Below are positions 27,009-35,438 of a DNA stretch of 64,000 nucleotides, in pieces (position 1 is the stretch's first letter; each line of letters starts with the position of its first letter). Source of the DNA: Candidatus Dormiibacterota bacterium (GTDB taxonomy: Bacteria; Chloroflexota; Dormibacteria; Aeolococcales; Bog-877); assembly GCA_027313505.1 (NCBI GenBank), contig DAHVDN010000010.1, positions 1 to 64,000 of the forward strand. Reading direction: 5' to 3'. A program made the translations under genes and the position numbers. Below the pieces are notes generated by a model that saw only the letters and a program-made list of their open reading frames with translations, searched no databases and was not told where the DNA came from.

Positions 27009-28308
27009 TCCCCGCGTATTGCCGACTCAGCAGGCGTTCCTGACACACCGCTAGCGCCTGGTCGATGTCCTCGAGGATGTCGTCTGGGTGCTCCAACCCG
27101 ATGGAGAGCCGGATGGCTTCGGGCGGAATGCCCGCCTGCTCGAGCTCCGCTGGCGAAAGTTGGCGGTGCGTGGTGGAGGCTGGGTGACTGACCAGGGACT
27201 TGGCATCGCCCAAGTTCACCAGCCGCTTGAACAGCGCGACCGAGTTAAAGAAATCCAATCCGGCCTGGTATCCGCCTCGGATCCCGAACGTGAGGACCGA
27301 TGGCGCCCGCCCCCCAAGATATGTCTCGGCCAACCGATGGTATTGGTGGTCCGCGAACCCGCAGAAATTGACCCATTCGACCCTCGGATCGTGACGCAGG
27401 TAATTCGCTACCCGACGAGCGTTGGCTTCGTGCCGCTCAAGCCTCAGTGGAAGGGTCTCCAGCCCCTGCAGCAATAGAAATGCGTTGAAGGGGGAGAGGG
27501 TGGGTCCGAAATTGCGGAGGCCAACCGTACGGCAGCGGACGATGTACGGCATCTCCGGGAAGTCCCTGGCATAGACCACCCCGTGGAAAGCTGGCTCAGG
27601 CTGATTGAACATGGGAAACCGGTCCGGGTGCTCTGCCCAGGGGAACGACCCGCCATCGATGACCGCCCCTCCCAGAGTGGTGCCATGACCACCGATGAAC
27701 TTGGTCAGGGAGTGGACTACCACGTCGGCACCGTGAGTGAGGGGTTTCACCAGTAGGGGAGTGGCCACGGTGTTGTCTACGATCAGGGGAACCCCGTGCG
27801 CGTGGGCCAGCTCCGCAACCGCAGCCAAGTCCACTATGTTGCCAGCGGGGTTGCCGATGCTCTCGCAGAATATCGCGGTGGTCTTCTCATCGATCAACGG
27901 CTCCATTGTTCCGGTGGTGTCGTCGGCGGCCAACCGCGCGGTGACCCCGTACCGGGGAAGGACGTGGCTGAAGAATGTGTGGGTCGCTCCATAGAGTTGC
28001 GGGGCGCAGACGATGTTGCTGCCCTGACGGACCACGTTGAGCACGGCCTGGGTCACGGCCGCCTGTCCGGATCCGAACGTCACCGCCCCCACCCCTCTCT
28101 CGAGGGCGCAGAGCCGGCGCTCCAGCACATCGTTGGTGGGGTTGTTGATGCGGTTGTAATGGAACCCCGGCAGTTCCAGGTCGAAGATTGCCCCGGCCTG
28201 GCTGGCATCGATGAACTCATGAGCGACGGTCTGATAGATCGGTACTGCCACCGCCCGAGTTGGGTCACCGTCATACCCGGCGTGGATCGCCAGAGTCTCA
28301 TCCCTCAA
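27001..28308 (-). CDS. metY: O-acetylhomoserine sulfhydrylase-type Cys/Met metabolism PLP enzyme
   Basis: 435 residues from TTG 28308, which has GGAGG 6-7 bases upstream; ATG 28326 would place that same GGAGG inside the gene. The N-terminus LRDETLAIHAGYD is typical of MetY. Other motifs: FGSGQAAVTQA, SIGNPAGNIVDL, PLIVDNTVATP, and the PLP lysine in HSLTKFIGGHGT (Lys203). MetY makes homocysteine (or methionine with methanethiol) from O-acetylhomoserine. It lies between a MetA-like acyltransferase and a flavoprotein on the same strand, so an O-acylhomoserine made by the former is the likely substrate. Confidence 0.9.
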   Translation of the reverse strand: MRDETLAIHAGYDGDPTRAVAVPIYQTVAHEFIDASQAGAIFDLELPGFHYNRINNPTNDVLERRLCALERGVGAVTFGSGQAAVTQAVLNVVRQGSNIVCAPQLYGATHTFFSHVLPRYGVTARLAADDTTGTMEPLIDEKTTAIFCESIGNPAGNIVDLAAVAELAHAHGVPLIVDNTVATPLLVKPLTHGADVVVHSLTKFIGGHGTTLGGAVIDGGSFPWAEHPDRFPMFNQPEPAFHGVVYARDFPEMPYIVRCRTVGLRNFGPTLSPFNAFLLLQGLETLPLRLERHEANARRVANYLRHDPRVEWVNFCGFADHQYHRLAETYLGGRAPSVLTFGIRGGYQAGLDFFNSVALFKRLVNLGDAKSLVSHPASTTHRQLSPAELEQAGIPPEAIRLSIGLEHPDDILEDIDQALAVCQERLLSRQYAGSE

Positions 28309-28383
28309 AGTCCTGCCTCCCCCCATCGTTCGGCCGTAGGTGGGGGATGCGGGGCTGCCCGAACGGGGAGCTGCCGACGGCCC

Positions 28384-29451
28384 TCATCCGACGGTGGCCG
28401 GAAAGTTGGCGACCCCGGTCGGGGTGCCTGAGGAGCTGCTACGGTTGACCACCCACTCCATCCAGTTTCTGTATAGGGTCGCTGCCGAGTGACTCCAGCT
28501 AACCATTACCTCGGAAGCCAACTCAGTGAGGGGAAAACCCGGGGTCGGGGTTGACCCCCCCGACCCACCGGCTGAGCTCCGGGAAACTTCATGGAGCATG
28601 GATAGGCCGATCGGGGTCAGATATCCTGTCGGGGTGCTCGGGCGGGTCGATTGGCGCCCAGACTGAAACAGGCGCAGATCTCGCCGGTACTCGCGCAACA
28701 AGGTGTTCCGCTGGTATTCCGGGTGACCTTGGAGGAGCAAGAACAGGCAGTCCCCAGAAAACTTGGTGACTGCCGTCCAGTCGCGCTGAGAGGTCAACAG
28801 CCGCTGGTAGCCTTTGGCTTCCAGCTGGGACAGCTCGACACCGTTTCTTCGGGAGTGGGGAATCGGGACTTCCGAGTCGAGGTCCCGTGACAGGGGATGC
28901 CGGTGGTCGACTTTGTTCACCATCACGCCTGAGAACTTCTGAGGGAGGGAGGTGCGCTCCACCTCGTCGAGCAGGTAGATTGCCGCGTGGGCCGCGAGGC
29001 AGGAAAGGAGTGCGGAGGTGGTAGAGCGCTTTGCCCAATTCACCAGCTCCGACAGCAGCGGCCAGAATGCCTCTGACTGGAGGTTCGGCGCGAGAGGATC
29101 AGTTCCGGTGATGATCACCGCGTCAACGGATCGGCCAAGCAGCGACCCGGCGCTCTCATAGGACGCCTCGATAAGCGATGCAACCGCTCGGCCCCTGGGC
29201 ACTCCGGGCATCCAGTAGCGCGTGATCAGAATCGGCGCTACGGACGACGCCTCTCCGAGGAGCCCTAGGAACTGGGCCTCGGTCTCCCGAAATGCAGCAT
29301 CGGGCATGTTGTTCACGAAGGCGACGGTTACTGGCTGTCGCCCAGCGGACGAATCGCGTCTGAGCAGGGTGGCCCCTGCTGCCCCATCCAAATCCATGAA
29401 CAGCGGGGCGCGCTGGCTCACAGACAGGTCGCCCTGACTACCTGCTGGCAT
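28384..29451 (-). CDS. MetA-like homoserine O-acyltransferase (HTS family)
   Basis: 355 residues, class I glutamine-amidotransferase-like fold of the MetA family. Seen: VNNMPDAAFRETEAQF (the NxMP/TE.Q motif near 47-61), IITGTDP, the nucleophile Cys151 in LLSCLAAHAAI, and the triad His243/Glu245 in QGHPEY. MetA proteins acylate homoserine with succinyl- or acetyl-CoA. This one departs from standard MetA: SCLAAHA replaces SCWGAQA, and the N- and C-termini are extended with Ser/Gly/Thr-rich residues. It may be a paralogue with another acceptor. It is the first gene of the trio, 75 bases upstream of the MetY-like start. Confidence 0.8.
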   Translation of the reverse strand: MPAGSQGDLSVSQRAPLFMDLDGAAGATLLRRDSSAGRQPVTVAFVNNMPDAAFRETEAQFLGLLGEASSVAPILITRYWMPGVPRGRAVASLIEASYESAGSLLGRSVDAVIITGTDPLAPNLQSEAFWPLLSELVNWAKRSTTSALLSCLAAHAAIYLLDEVERTSLPQKFSGVMVNKVDHRHPLSRDLDSEVPIPHSRRNGVELSQLEAKGYQRLLTSQRDWTAVTKFSGDCLFLLLQGHPEYQRNTLLREYRRDLRLFQSGRQSTRPSTPTGYLTPIGLSMLHEVSRSSAGGSGGSTPTPGFPLTELASEVMVSWSHSAATLYRNWMEWVVNRSSSSGTPTGVANFPATVG

Positions 29452-29527
29452 CGCCTCGTGCCCTCCCCTCCAGAAGGAACGCTAGGCTCACAACCTCATT
29501 ATGCGCCCTGGAGTAACAGTTGAGGAA

Positions 29528-29547
29528 CCGCCCAACGGAATGGGCGG
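29528..29547 (-). promoter_or_regulatory. hairpin upstream of MetA-like gene
   Basis: CCGCCCA and TGGGCGG form a perfect 7-bp stem with a 6-base loop, 77 bases upstream of the MetA-like start. No T-run follows on either strand. It could be part of a leader structure, but I could not match a SAM riboswitch class. Confidence 0.3.
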
Positions 29548-29673
29548 GGGCTCGCCAGGGGATGTCCCACAAAGCCACCTACCGTTGATGATGAGATGAG
29601 CGGCCGTCCCTGACTGGACTTACACGAGGGGGTTCAGCCTAGGCTCGGGAGTGCGAGCGGGGGCCTGTTCCGG

Positions 29674-30654
29674 TCAGTGTCGCCCACTAAGTGAACGTCG
29701 GGCACGGCGAGCCCAGCGCCGAGCCCGATCAGTAAGGGCGAATACGAAGATCCCGAGGAGCGCGTACATCCAGGCCCGCGGGCCGGCGCCGCCGATGCGG
29801 CGCGCGCGCTTGAGGATCTTCAAGTAGGCGACTAAGTCGCCTGTGACCAGTGCCTTGGGGGCGACATCACAGATGAGGCAGTCGCTCCGCTCCGAAGCCG
29901 ACAAAGGCGTTGTGATGGCTTCGGTCCAGGCGCGGCTCATCTGCCAGCTGCGCTGTCTGGAGTTCCCGCCCTCATGCTCCGTGTACCGTGCCAGAGCTTC
30001 GTCGACCTGTTTGATCTTGGTGTCAGGCCGGGCTCCGAGTCTTAGGAGCCAGTCCCAGTCCTCGCTAATTGTCAGAGACTCATCGAAGGGAACCTCCCTG
30101 GCGAGGGCGGCATCGAAAAGGAGGGTGGAAGGCAAGAGCAGCGCTCCGCGACGCCGAATGTGGCGGCGACGAAAGAGATAATCACCGACGCTTTGACCTT
30201 CGGCGATGAGGTCGATGGGAGCCGTCGCGAGCTGGCCTCCCCACCAGTCCTGGATCACGGCTCGACAGCTCACCAACGGGTGTGCGACGCCCTCATCCAG
30301 AAGCTTTCGATAGGCCGCCAGCTGGCGCTCCAATTTGGTTGGCAGCCACTCGTCGTCGTCATCGAGAAGGGCTACCAGGGGGGTGCGAAGGTGACGCACT
30401 CCTGCGTTCCTGGCAGCGCTCAGGCCCGAAGCGGGCAGACTCGATATCAGCTGGATTCGGGGGTCGTCAGGTAGTTGCACAGACCGTATCAGTTCGGTTG
30501 GGCCGTCGCACACCACTACGATCGCGGCCGGTGGGATGGTTTGCTCCAGGGCGGTGACAACGGCGGCGGTGAGGCGTGGTCGCCCTATTGTGGGGATGAC
30601 CACGCCGACCGGGAACCCGGGATCGATGGCGGGCCCTCGGCCAAAATTACCCAT
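29674..30654 (-). CDS. family 2 glycosyltransferase
   Basis: 326 residues. GT-A motifs: VGVVIPTIGRPRLTAAVVTAL, IVVVCDGPTE, SAARNAGVRHLRTPLVALLDDDDEWLPTKLERQL (metal-binding DDDDE), then ISEDWDWLLRLG as the catalytic acidic region. A C-terminal hydrophobic segment at about 293-308 is followed by an Arg-rich tail, suggesting membrane attachment. ATG 30654 has AGGTAG just upstream. It is separated from the main polysaccharide region by the sulfur-metabolism trio. Confidence 0.85.
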   Translation of the reverse strand: MGNFGRGPAIDPGFPVGVVIPTIGRPRLTAAVVTALEQTIPPAAIVVVCDGPTELIRSVQLPDDPRIQLISSLPASGLSAARNAGVRHLRTPLVALLDDDDEWLPTKLERQLAAYRKLLDEGVAHPLVSCRAVIQDWWGGQLATAPIDLIAEGQSVGDYLFRRRHIRRRGALLLPSTLLFDAALAREVPFDESLTISEDWDWLLRLGARPDTKIKQVDEALARYTEHEGGNSRQRSWQMSRAWTEAITTPLSASERSDCLICDVAPKALVTGDLVAYLKILKRARRIGGAGPRAWMYALLGIFVFALTDRARRWARRARRSLSGRH

Positions 30655-30776
30655 GCATGGCTACCTTAGCGGCGGTGATTGAGATGATCGCCGGAGCCGC
30701 CGGTTTTTCGGTTGAATGGCGAGCCAACCCGGATAGATGGGGGTGGGATCCAAGTGTTGTCCAGCCGTCTGACCGC

Positions 30777-33134
30777 CTACGTGTTTTTCAGCATCGCCTG
30801 CAGAGACGCGATTCGCTGAGGGTGCTCCGTTACGAATCGTTCCAGGGCGTCGAGGATGTGAGTGCTAGTCAGGTGAGCCTCGTCCATGACCTCGTCGACG
30901 CTGCCCCCGGTTCTCCAGCGGTCGTCCCAATCGGGTGAGAGGGAATACTGATTTGAAAACGGCCCCGAGATCCAGTCGCCCATGAGGCGAAGGGCCCCAT
31001 TGGTGATCGCCATGGAGTCGAGGCGATCGGCCGGGCTCACCGTGGCTTGGCGGTATTCCCTGTCTTGCAGTGCGAAGAGCTGCGGACTGATCGCAGCCAC
31101 GATCTTCAAGTTGTAGCTGGCCCGGTCGATCTGCGGCAGCGCTGCAAGCAGATTGGCGGTGGGCAGCGTCCCTCGGACGAACACCGTTCCATGTCGCGGC
31201 TCGCCAGCTCTGAAGTCGCGAATGAGGTATGCACCACGAGCCGCAGCTTCATGAGAGGGGATGGCCAATGCGTCTCGGTCGGGGATCTCCACTGGCGGTC
31301 GGGTCAGGTGAAGGGCGATGATCGGGGCTGGCGATGCCAGGGCAGCCGCCAGAACCACCGGTACCTCGTTGTACTCCCAGGGATGTAGGTCGATGACGTG
31401 GCCCGCTGGGAACAGCTGGGTGACCCCGGGAGAGAAGATCCCGAAGTGAGTCCGGGAGTCCTCGGCGGTCTCAGGGCCGGAGTGTCCGGCAATCCAAAGC
31501 ACCTTGCCAACTCTGAGCTCGCAGTCCTGGGCGAGCTGACTGAAGAGGCGCATCTCTCCATACTTCAGATAGCTGAAGGAGCCGTAGGTCGAGCATGCCG
31601 CCCAGAAGCCGTCGAAGTCGCGGAAGGGATCTGCGGCTAGATTCACCGAGGCAAGTCCGACACTGATACCGGCATTGGTGAATTCGGTAATCTCCTGGGG
31701 CAAGACCGTCCCCCTCGGGTTCTCCAAGCGGTCGTACCATCCCCAGCCGGGAGCGTCACCCCACCCCTTCGCGAAGCCACTCAGGTTGGTGGAGTCAGCC
31801 AGGTCAGCAGAGCTGGCGATGAACAGCGGCCTCCCATATTCGGACCTCGCGAAGGAGTTGATCCAGCTACCCCAGGCGGCTAGAGCCGCCCGGTTCGGCT
31901 GTCGGTCACCGGGGAGCTTGAACATCTCCGAGGGATAGGAATGGAAGTCGGTGAGGCGCTTATCGGAGAAGAGCTTGGCCGACCCCGCAGCCAGGTTGAA
32001 CCCCTCGACCTCGTCAGGAACTGAGGAGGCGATCTGCAGCAGCCGGTCGGACAGATAGTTCACCAGCTCGGTGTCACGCCGCAGGACCCCGATCGCTGTC
32101 TGGAGGTTGTTCGCGGCCTGTTGCGCCCTCTCCTCGGGATCGGTGGGCGCCGGCTCATCGACTCCTTCGTAGGTGACGCCGTACAGCTCCATGAACCGCC
32201 TTCGGACGTTCCAGAACTCCGGGCTGTTCAGCGGGTGGGGGGTTCCGTGCGAGGCCGCGTCGAATTTGCCGTAGCCCCGTCCCTTTCTGGTCTTGAACCA
32301 CGCTGCCGCGGGGCCGGAGCGGGGCTCATCGCGGCGGCTGACCTCCAGCACCGTCCTTGTGACCGGCTCCCACTCCATGCCGTCATCGGTCCCCACCACC
32401 TGCCACCCGTAGGGCTCGAACCAGCTTGTGGGGTCACCGTGGACCACCGAGGAGGCCGGCCTCTGATCTATGCCGAAGTCATTCCAATCCACCAGGAAGA
32501 TGAGGTTGTCCAATCCGAGCCCCCAGGCGGAGTTCTTGGTTTCGTGAGCCCCCCCTGGAGTCAGCCCCCCTTCGCCTTCAACCGTGAAGACCCTGACCTC
32601 GCCCGCTCCGGCGAGCTTGAGGGCGAGTGCCTCGCCCGCGGCCGGAGGCATTCCATGCCCCGAAGGGCCGGTGTTGAACTTCAGAAATAAGCTCTTGCCA
32701 CTCATCTCCGCATGCCCAGGGAGGCCGCCCCTGTGCCGGAGCCCAGGTAGGTCCTCCCAGGTCAGGGCCCACCGGCCGTCGTCCGGAGCTGCGAACCGTG
32801 GGTCGCCATCGAGCTGAAAGCGAGCGCGCATCGCCTCGTTGAGGACCGCCAAGGTTGCGTAGACCAAGGGAACGGTGTGGCCGGCGGAGAGGACGAAACG
32901 ATCGCCGAAGCGGCGCCAAGGGCGCTGGATGTCCCAGCGCATCGCGCCGGAGAGCATGGTGGCCACAAGCAGGTGGACCTTGGATCTGGACCCTCCCGGA
33001 TGCCCCGACTGCCGGTAGTTCAAAGACAGGTCGATCATCTCGTCCACCAGGTCCTTGAGAACCTCCCAGTGGGCGAATGACGGACGGCATTCTGCGAGGA
33101 GGTCCTCGACGGCGGAGCGCTGCGTTGTTGCCAA
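30777..33134 (-). CDS. transketolase-family TPP enzyme
   Basis: 785 residues, longer than the usual 620-700 of transketolase. N-terminal TPP domain: NYRQSGHPGGSRSKVH, FVLSAGHTVPLVYATLAVLNE, FNTGPSGHGMPPAAGEALALKLAG, the metal motif GEGGLTPGGAHETKNSAW and DNLIFLVDWNDFGID. The pyrimidine and C-terminal domains follow (TEFTNAGISVGLAS, GHSGPETAEDSRTHFGIFS). It would exchange two-carbon units between sugar phosphates. TTG 33134 has GGAGG 7 bases upstream. It is monocistronic and some 8 kb from the zwf-gnd-tal-pgi operon. It represents the long transketolase subgroup; a different ketol-transfer substrate is possible. Confidence 0.83.
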   Translation of the reverse strand: MATTQRSAVEDLLAECRPSFAHWEVLKDLVDEMIDLSLNYRQSGHPGGSRSKVHLLVATMLSGAMRWDIQRPWRRFGDRFVLSAGHTVPLVYATLAVLNEAMRARFQLDGDPRFAAPDDGRWALTWEDLPGLRHRGGLPGHAEMSGKSLFLKFNTGPSGHGMPPAAGEALALKLAGAGEVRVFTVEGEGGLTPGGAHETKNSAWGLGLDNLIFLVDWNDFGIDQRPASSVVHGDPTSWFEPYGWQVVGTDDGMEWEPVTRTVLEVSRRDEPRSGPAAAWFKTRKGRGYGKFDAASHGTPHPLNSPEFWNVRRRFMELYGVTYEGVDEPAPTDPEERAQQAANNLQTAIGVLRRDTELVNYLSDRLLQIASSVPDEVEGFNLAAGSAKLFSDKRLTDFHSYPSEMFKLPGDRQPNRAALAAWGSWINSFARSEYGRPLFIASSADLADSTNLSGFAKGWGDAPGWGWYDRLENPRGTVLPQEITEFTNAGISVGLASVNLAADPFRDFDGFWAACSTYGSFSYLKYGEMRLFSQLAQDCELRVGKVLWIAGHSGPETAEDSRTHFGIFSPGVTQLFPAGHVIDLHPWEYNEVPVVLAAALASPAPIIALHLTRPPVEIPDRDALAIPSHEAAARGAYLIRDFRAGEPRHGTVFVRGTLPTANLLAALPQIDRASYNLKIVAAISPQLFALQDREYRQATVSPADRLDSMAITNGALRLMGDWISGPFSNQYSLSPDWDDRWRTGGSVDEVMDEAHLTSTHILDALERFVTEHPQRIASLQAMLKNT

Positions 33135-33349
33135 GGACGACCTCCAGTATCAGAAATTGCCGTGAACCCATTTTGGTGATGAGCCAAGCTCAGAAGAGTG
33201 TGTCCCGAGTTTACCGCCGGGGCTAGTTCGTCGGATTCTGCCGTCGCACACCGCCGCTATCGTGATCGGACTGCGGGAATCTCGTGCGGCGTATCATTCC
33301 GACACGGTGGCTGAGCTGGCCACACAATGGACCCAGGAGGGTTATTGCC

Positions 33350-33787
33350 ATGCCGGTGCGGACAGCACATGTCGCTTGGACGGGAACCCTCGAACAGGGT
33401 TCGGGTCAGGTCGAATTGACCAGCAGCCATCTGGCGACCTACGAAGTCAGCTTTCCTCGGCGGGCGGCTGACGACGCCCAGGGGGTCACGAGCCCGGAGG
33501 AACTCATCGCAGCCGCCCACGCCGCGTGCTACGCCATGCAACTGTCCGCCATGATCGCCCAAGCGGGAGCAACACCCGGGTCACTGGATGTCAACGCCGC
33601 AGTCTCGCTCGGACCGGATCCTGCCGGAGGGTTCGCTATATCCGGGATTCGTCTGACGGTGGTCGGGCAGGTCGATGGCCTTGACTCCTTGGAATTTCAG
33701 AAGGTTGCCGACGCGGCCAAGGCCAGTTGCCCGGTGAGCAAGGCGCTCTCAGGGACAACCATAACCTTGGAAGCCAGCCTGGCCTGA
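33350..33787 (+). CDS. OsmC-family peroxiredoxin
   Basis: 145 residues. OsmC/Ohr proteins reduce organic hydroperoxides with a pair of cysteines. Both are present: Cys60 in SPEELIAAAHAACYAM and Cys127 in AKASCPVSKALSG. ATG 33350 has AGGAGG 9 bases upstream; the frame is open further upstream but without sense. It is divergent from transketolase with a 215-base shared promoter gap. By the SPEEL and CPVSKAL motifs it is closer to OsmC than Ohr. Confidence 0.9.
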   Translation: MPVRTAHVAWTGTLEQGSGQVELTSSHLATYEVSFPRRAADDAQGVTSPEELIAAAHAACYAMQLSAMIAQAGATPGSLDVNAAVSLGPDPAGGFAISGIRLTVVGQVDGLDSLEFQKVADAAKASCPVSKALSGTTITLEASLA

Positions 33788-34153
33788 GACCCTCCGGCTG
33801 CGAACTAGGGTCGCCAACGGCGAGCCCCACTTCTCGGAGTCGCATGCTGAGTGGTGTGGCACTGGTAGCCTGCGGGCCCCAGACGACAAATTGGCGGTCG
33901 ACTCCCTGGTGAGGCTGTCCGGGCTGAAGTGGGAGTGCCCGTGGGGGCCAGGCCCAACAAGGGTGGGGGAGTCCTATCAAGGTAAGGGCTGTCGCGGTAG
34001 GGCTGTACCCTATAGTTGGAATCTCACCCAGGGCCACGGCGTCTGGCCCGGATGGCGTGGGACTGGGCCGCCACCACTTTGGAATGCGCAATTTTCTGCG
34101 CTCCTTGGGGGTGTTCGGCCCAAGCGGGATGGCCAGTGCTGAGGAGTCGCGAC
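33788..34153. other. intergenic region, nothing recognised
   Basis: 366 bases between two rightward genes. No gene, terminator with T-run or riboswitch could be supported. A GAGGAG ribosome-binding site for the next gene closes it. Confidence 0.4.
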
Positions 34154-35392
34154 ATGATCGAAGCGGAGGCGCTTTCCGGTGCCGAGGATGCCCTCGATAT
34201 CCAAGCCATAAGAAGCGACTTCCCGGCCCTGGCCGACGGCTACGCCTACCTTGATGGAGCTGCCGGGACTCAGACGCCGTCCGCTGTGATAGACGCGATC
34301 GCAGATGCGTACCGGCAGGGTCTCAGCAACATCAACGGGGCATTTCCGGCCAGCCGGCGCAGCGACGGGATTGTCGCCGACTGCCGCCAGGCGGTGGCTG
34401 ACCTAGTGGGTGGAACCGCTCAGGGGGTGGTGCTCGGCCCCAACATGACGACTCTTACCTATCGACTGTCATCAGCCATCGCCAAGCTATGGGGCCGGGG
34501 TGACGAGATCGTTGTCTCCCAGCTGGACCACGATGCGAATGTTCGGCCATGGGTGCAGGTTGCCGAGCGCAGCGGGGTCATCGTTAAGTGGGCCAGAGTT
34601 GATGTTGAGACTGGCGAGTTGAACTGGGAGCAGTACCAGTCGCTGGTCGGACCCAAAACGCGTCTGGTTGCGGTGACCGCCGCGAGCAATGTCCTAGGGG
34701 TGCGTCCTCAGGTGGAGAGGATCACCGAAATTGCCCACGCCGCTGGAGCGCTCACCTACGTGGACGGAGTTCACGCCACCCCGCATATGCCCGTCGACGT
34801 TCGCTCGCTGGGGGCCGACTTCTACGTCACCTCGGCCTACAAGTGGTGCGGACCCCACATCGGCGCAGCCATCGCTGACCCCGCCTTGCTGGAGAGTTTG
34901 CATCCGGATCGGCTTATCCCCGCCAGCGACGATGTACCCGACAGATTCCAAACCGGGACCGCACCATTCGCCGACTTTGCCGGAGTGACCGCGGCTGTCG
35001 ACCACCTTGCTGGCCTCCTGCCGGCGCGCCATCGCGATCGGCGTGCGCAACTCCTGAAGGTGATGGCGGCGGTTGAGGAGTACGAGTCCGCACTCTTTGA
35101 CGAGCTCCGGGATGGCCTTCGCTCCATGGCTCACGTGACGCTCTATGGGGAGGCGACGAAGCGCGCCCCGACGGCCTACTTCCAGGTTGCCGGATTCACG
35201 CCGGATGAGGTCGCCGAGCGGATGGCGTCCCTAAAAATCAACGTCTGGAGCGGAGACAACTACGCCTGGGAGGTGGTCGGTGCGCTCGGGCTGCGCCATA
35301 TCGGAGGGGCGGTGCGGGCCGGACTGGTGCACTACAACAACCGCGCCGAGGTGGGTAGGTTGCTGGAGGCGGTCGATCAGCTGCGGCGGTAG
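34154..35392 (+). CDS. class V aminotransferase, cysteine-desulfurase-like without the usual Cys
   Basis: 412 residues from ATG 34154 (GAGGAG 7 bases upstream). NifS/SufS-type fold: YLDGAAGTQTPSAV, LGPNMTTLTYRLS, DHDANVRPW, VTAASNVLGVRP, TYVDGVHATPH and the PLP lysine in SAYKWCGPH (Lys230). In SufS the catalytic Cys follows in a GHHCA-type loop before the RxSxxxYN motif; here that loop reads WSGDNYAWEV before RAGLVHYNN, with no Cys. That matches the VC1184-type subfamily of cysteine desulfurase-like proteins, whose substrate is not established. It is unlikely to be the main Fe-S cluster sulfur donor. Confidence 0.8.
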   Translation: MIEAEALSGAEDALDIQAIRSDFPALADGYAYLDGAAGTQTPSAVIDAIADAYRQGLSNINGAFPASRRSDGIVADCRQAVADLVGGTAQGVVLGPNMTTLTYRLSSAIAKLWGRGDEIVVSQLDHDANVRPWVQVAERSGVIVKWARVDVETGELNWEQYQSLVGPKTRLVAVTAASNVLGVRPQVERITEIAHAAGALTYVDGVHATPHMPVDVRSLGADFYVTSAYKWCGPHIGAAIADPALLESLHPDRLIPASDDVPDRFQTGTAPFADFAGVTAAVDHLAGLLPARHRDRRAQLLKVMAAVEEYESALFDELRDGLRSMAHVTLYGEATKRAPTAYFQVAGFTPDEVAERMASLKINVWSGDNYAWEVVGALGLRHIGGAVRAGLVHYNNRAEVGRLLEAVDQLRR

Positions 35393-35438
35393 AGCTCCCA
35401 TCTCGGAGGAGCTTCCGGCGACGTTGGCGCTGCGAACC

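Noticed and set aside
29452-29673. SAM riboswitch ahead of the MetA-like gene
   Set aside because: One hairpin is present, but none of the conserved SAM-I, SAM-II or SAM-IV core sequences could be matched by eye.
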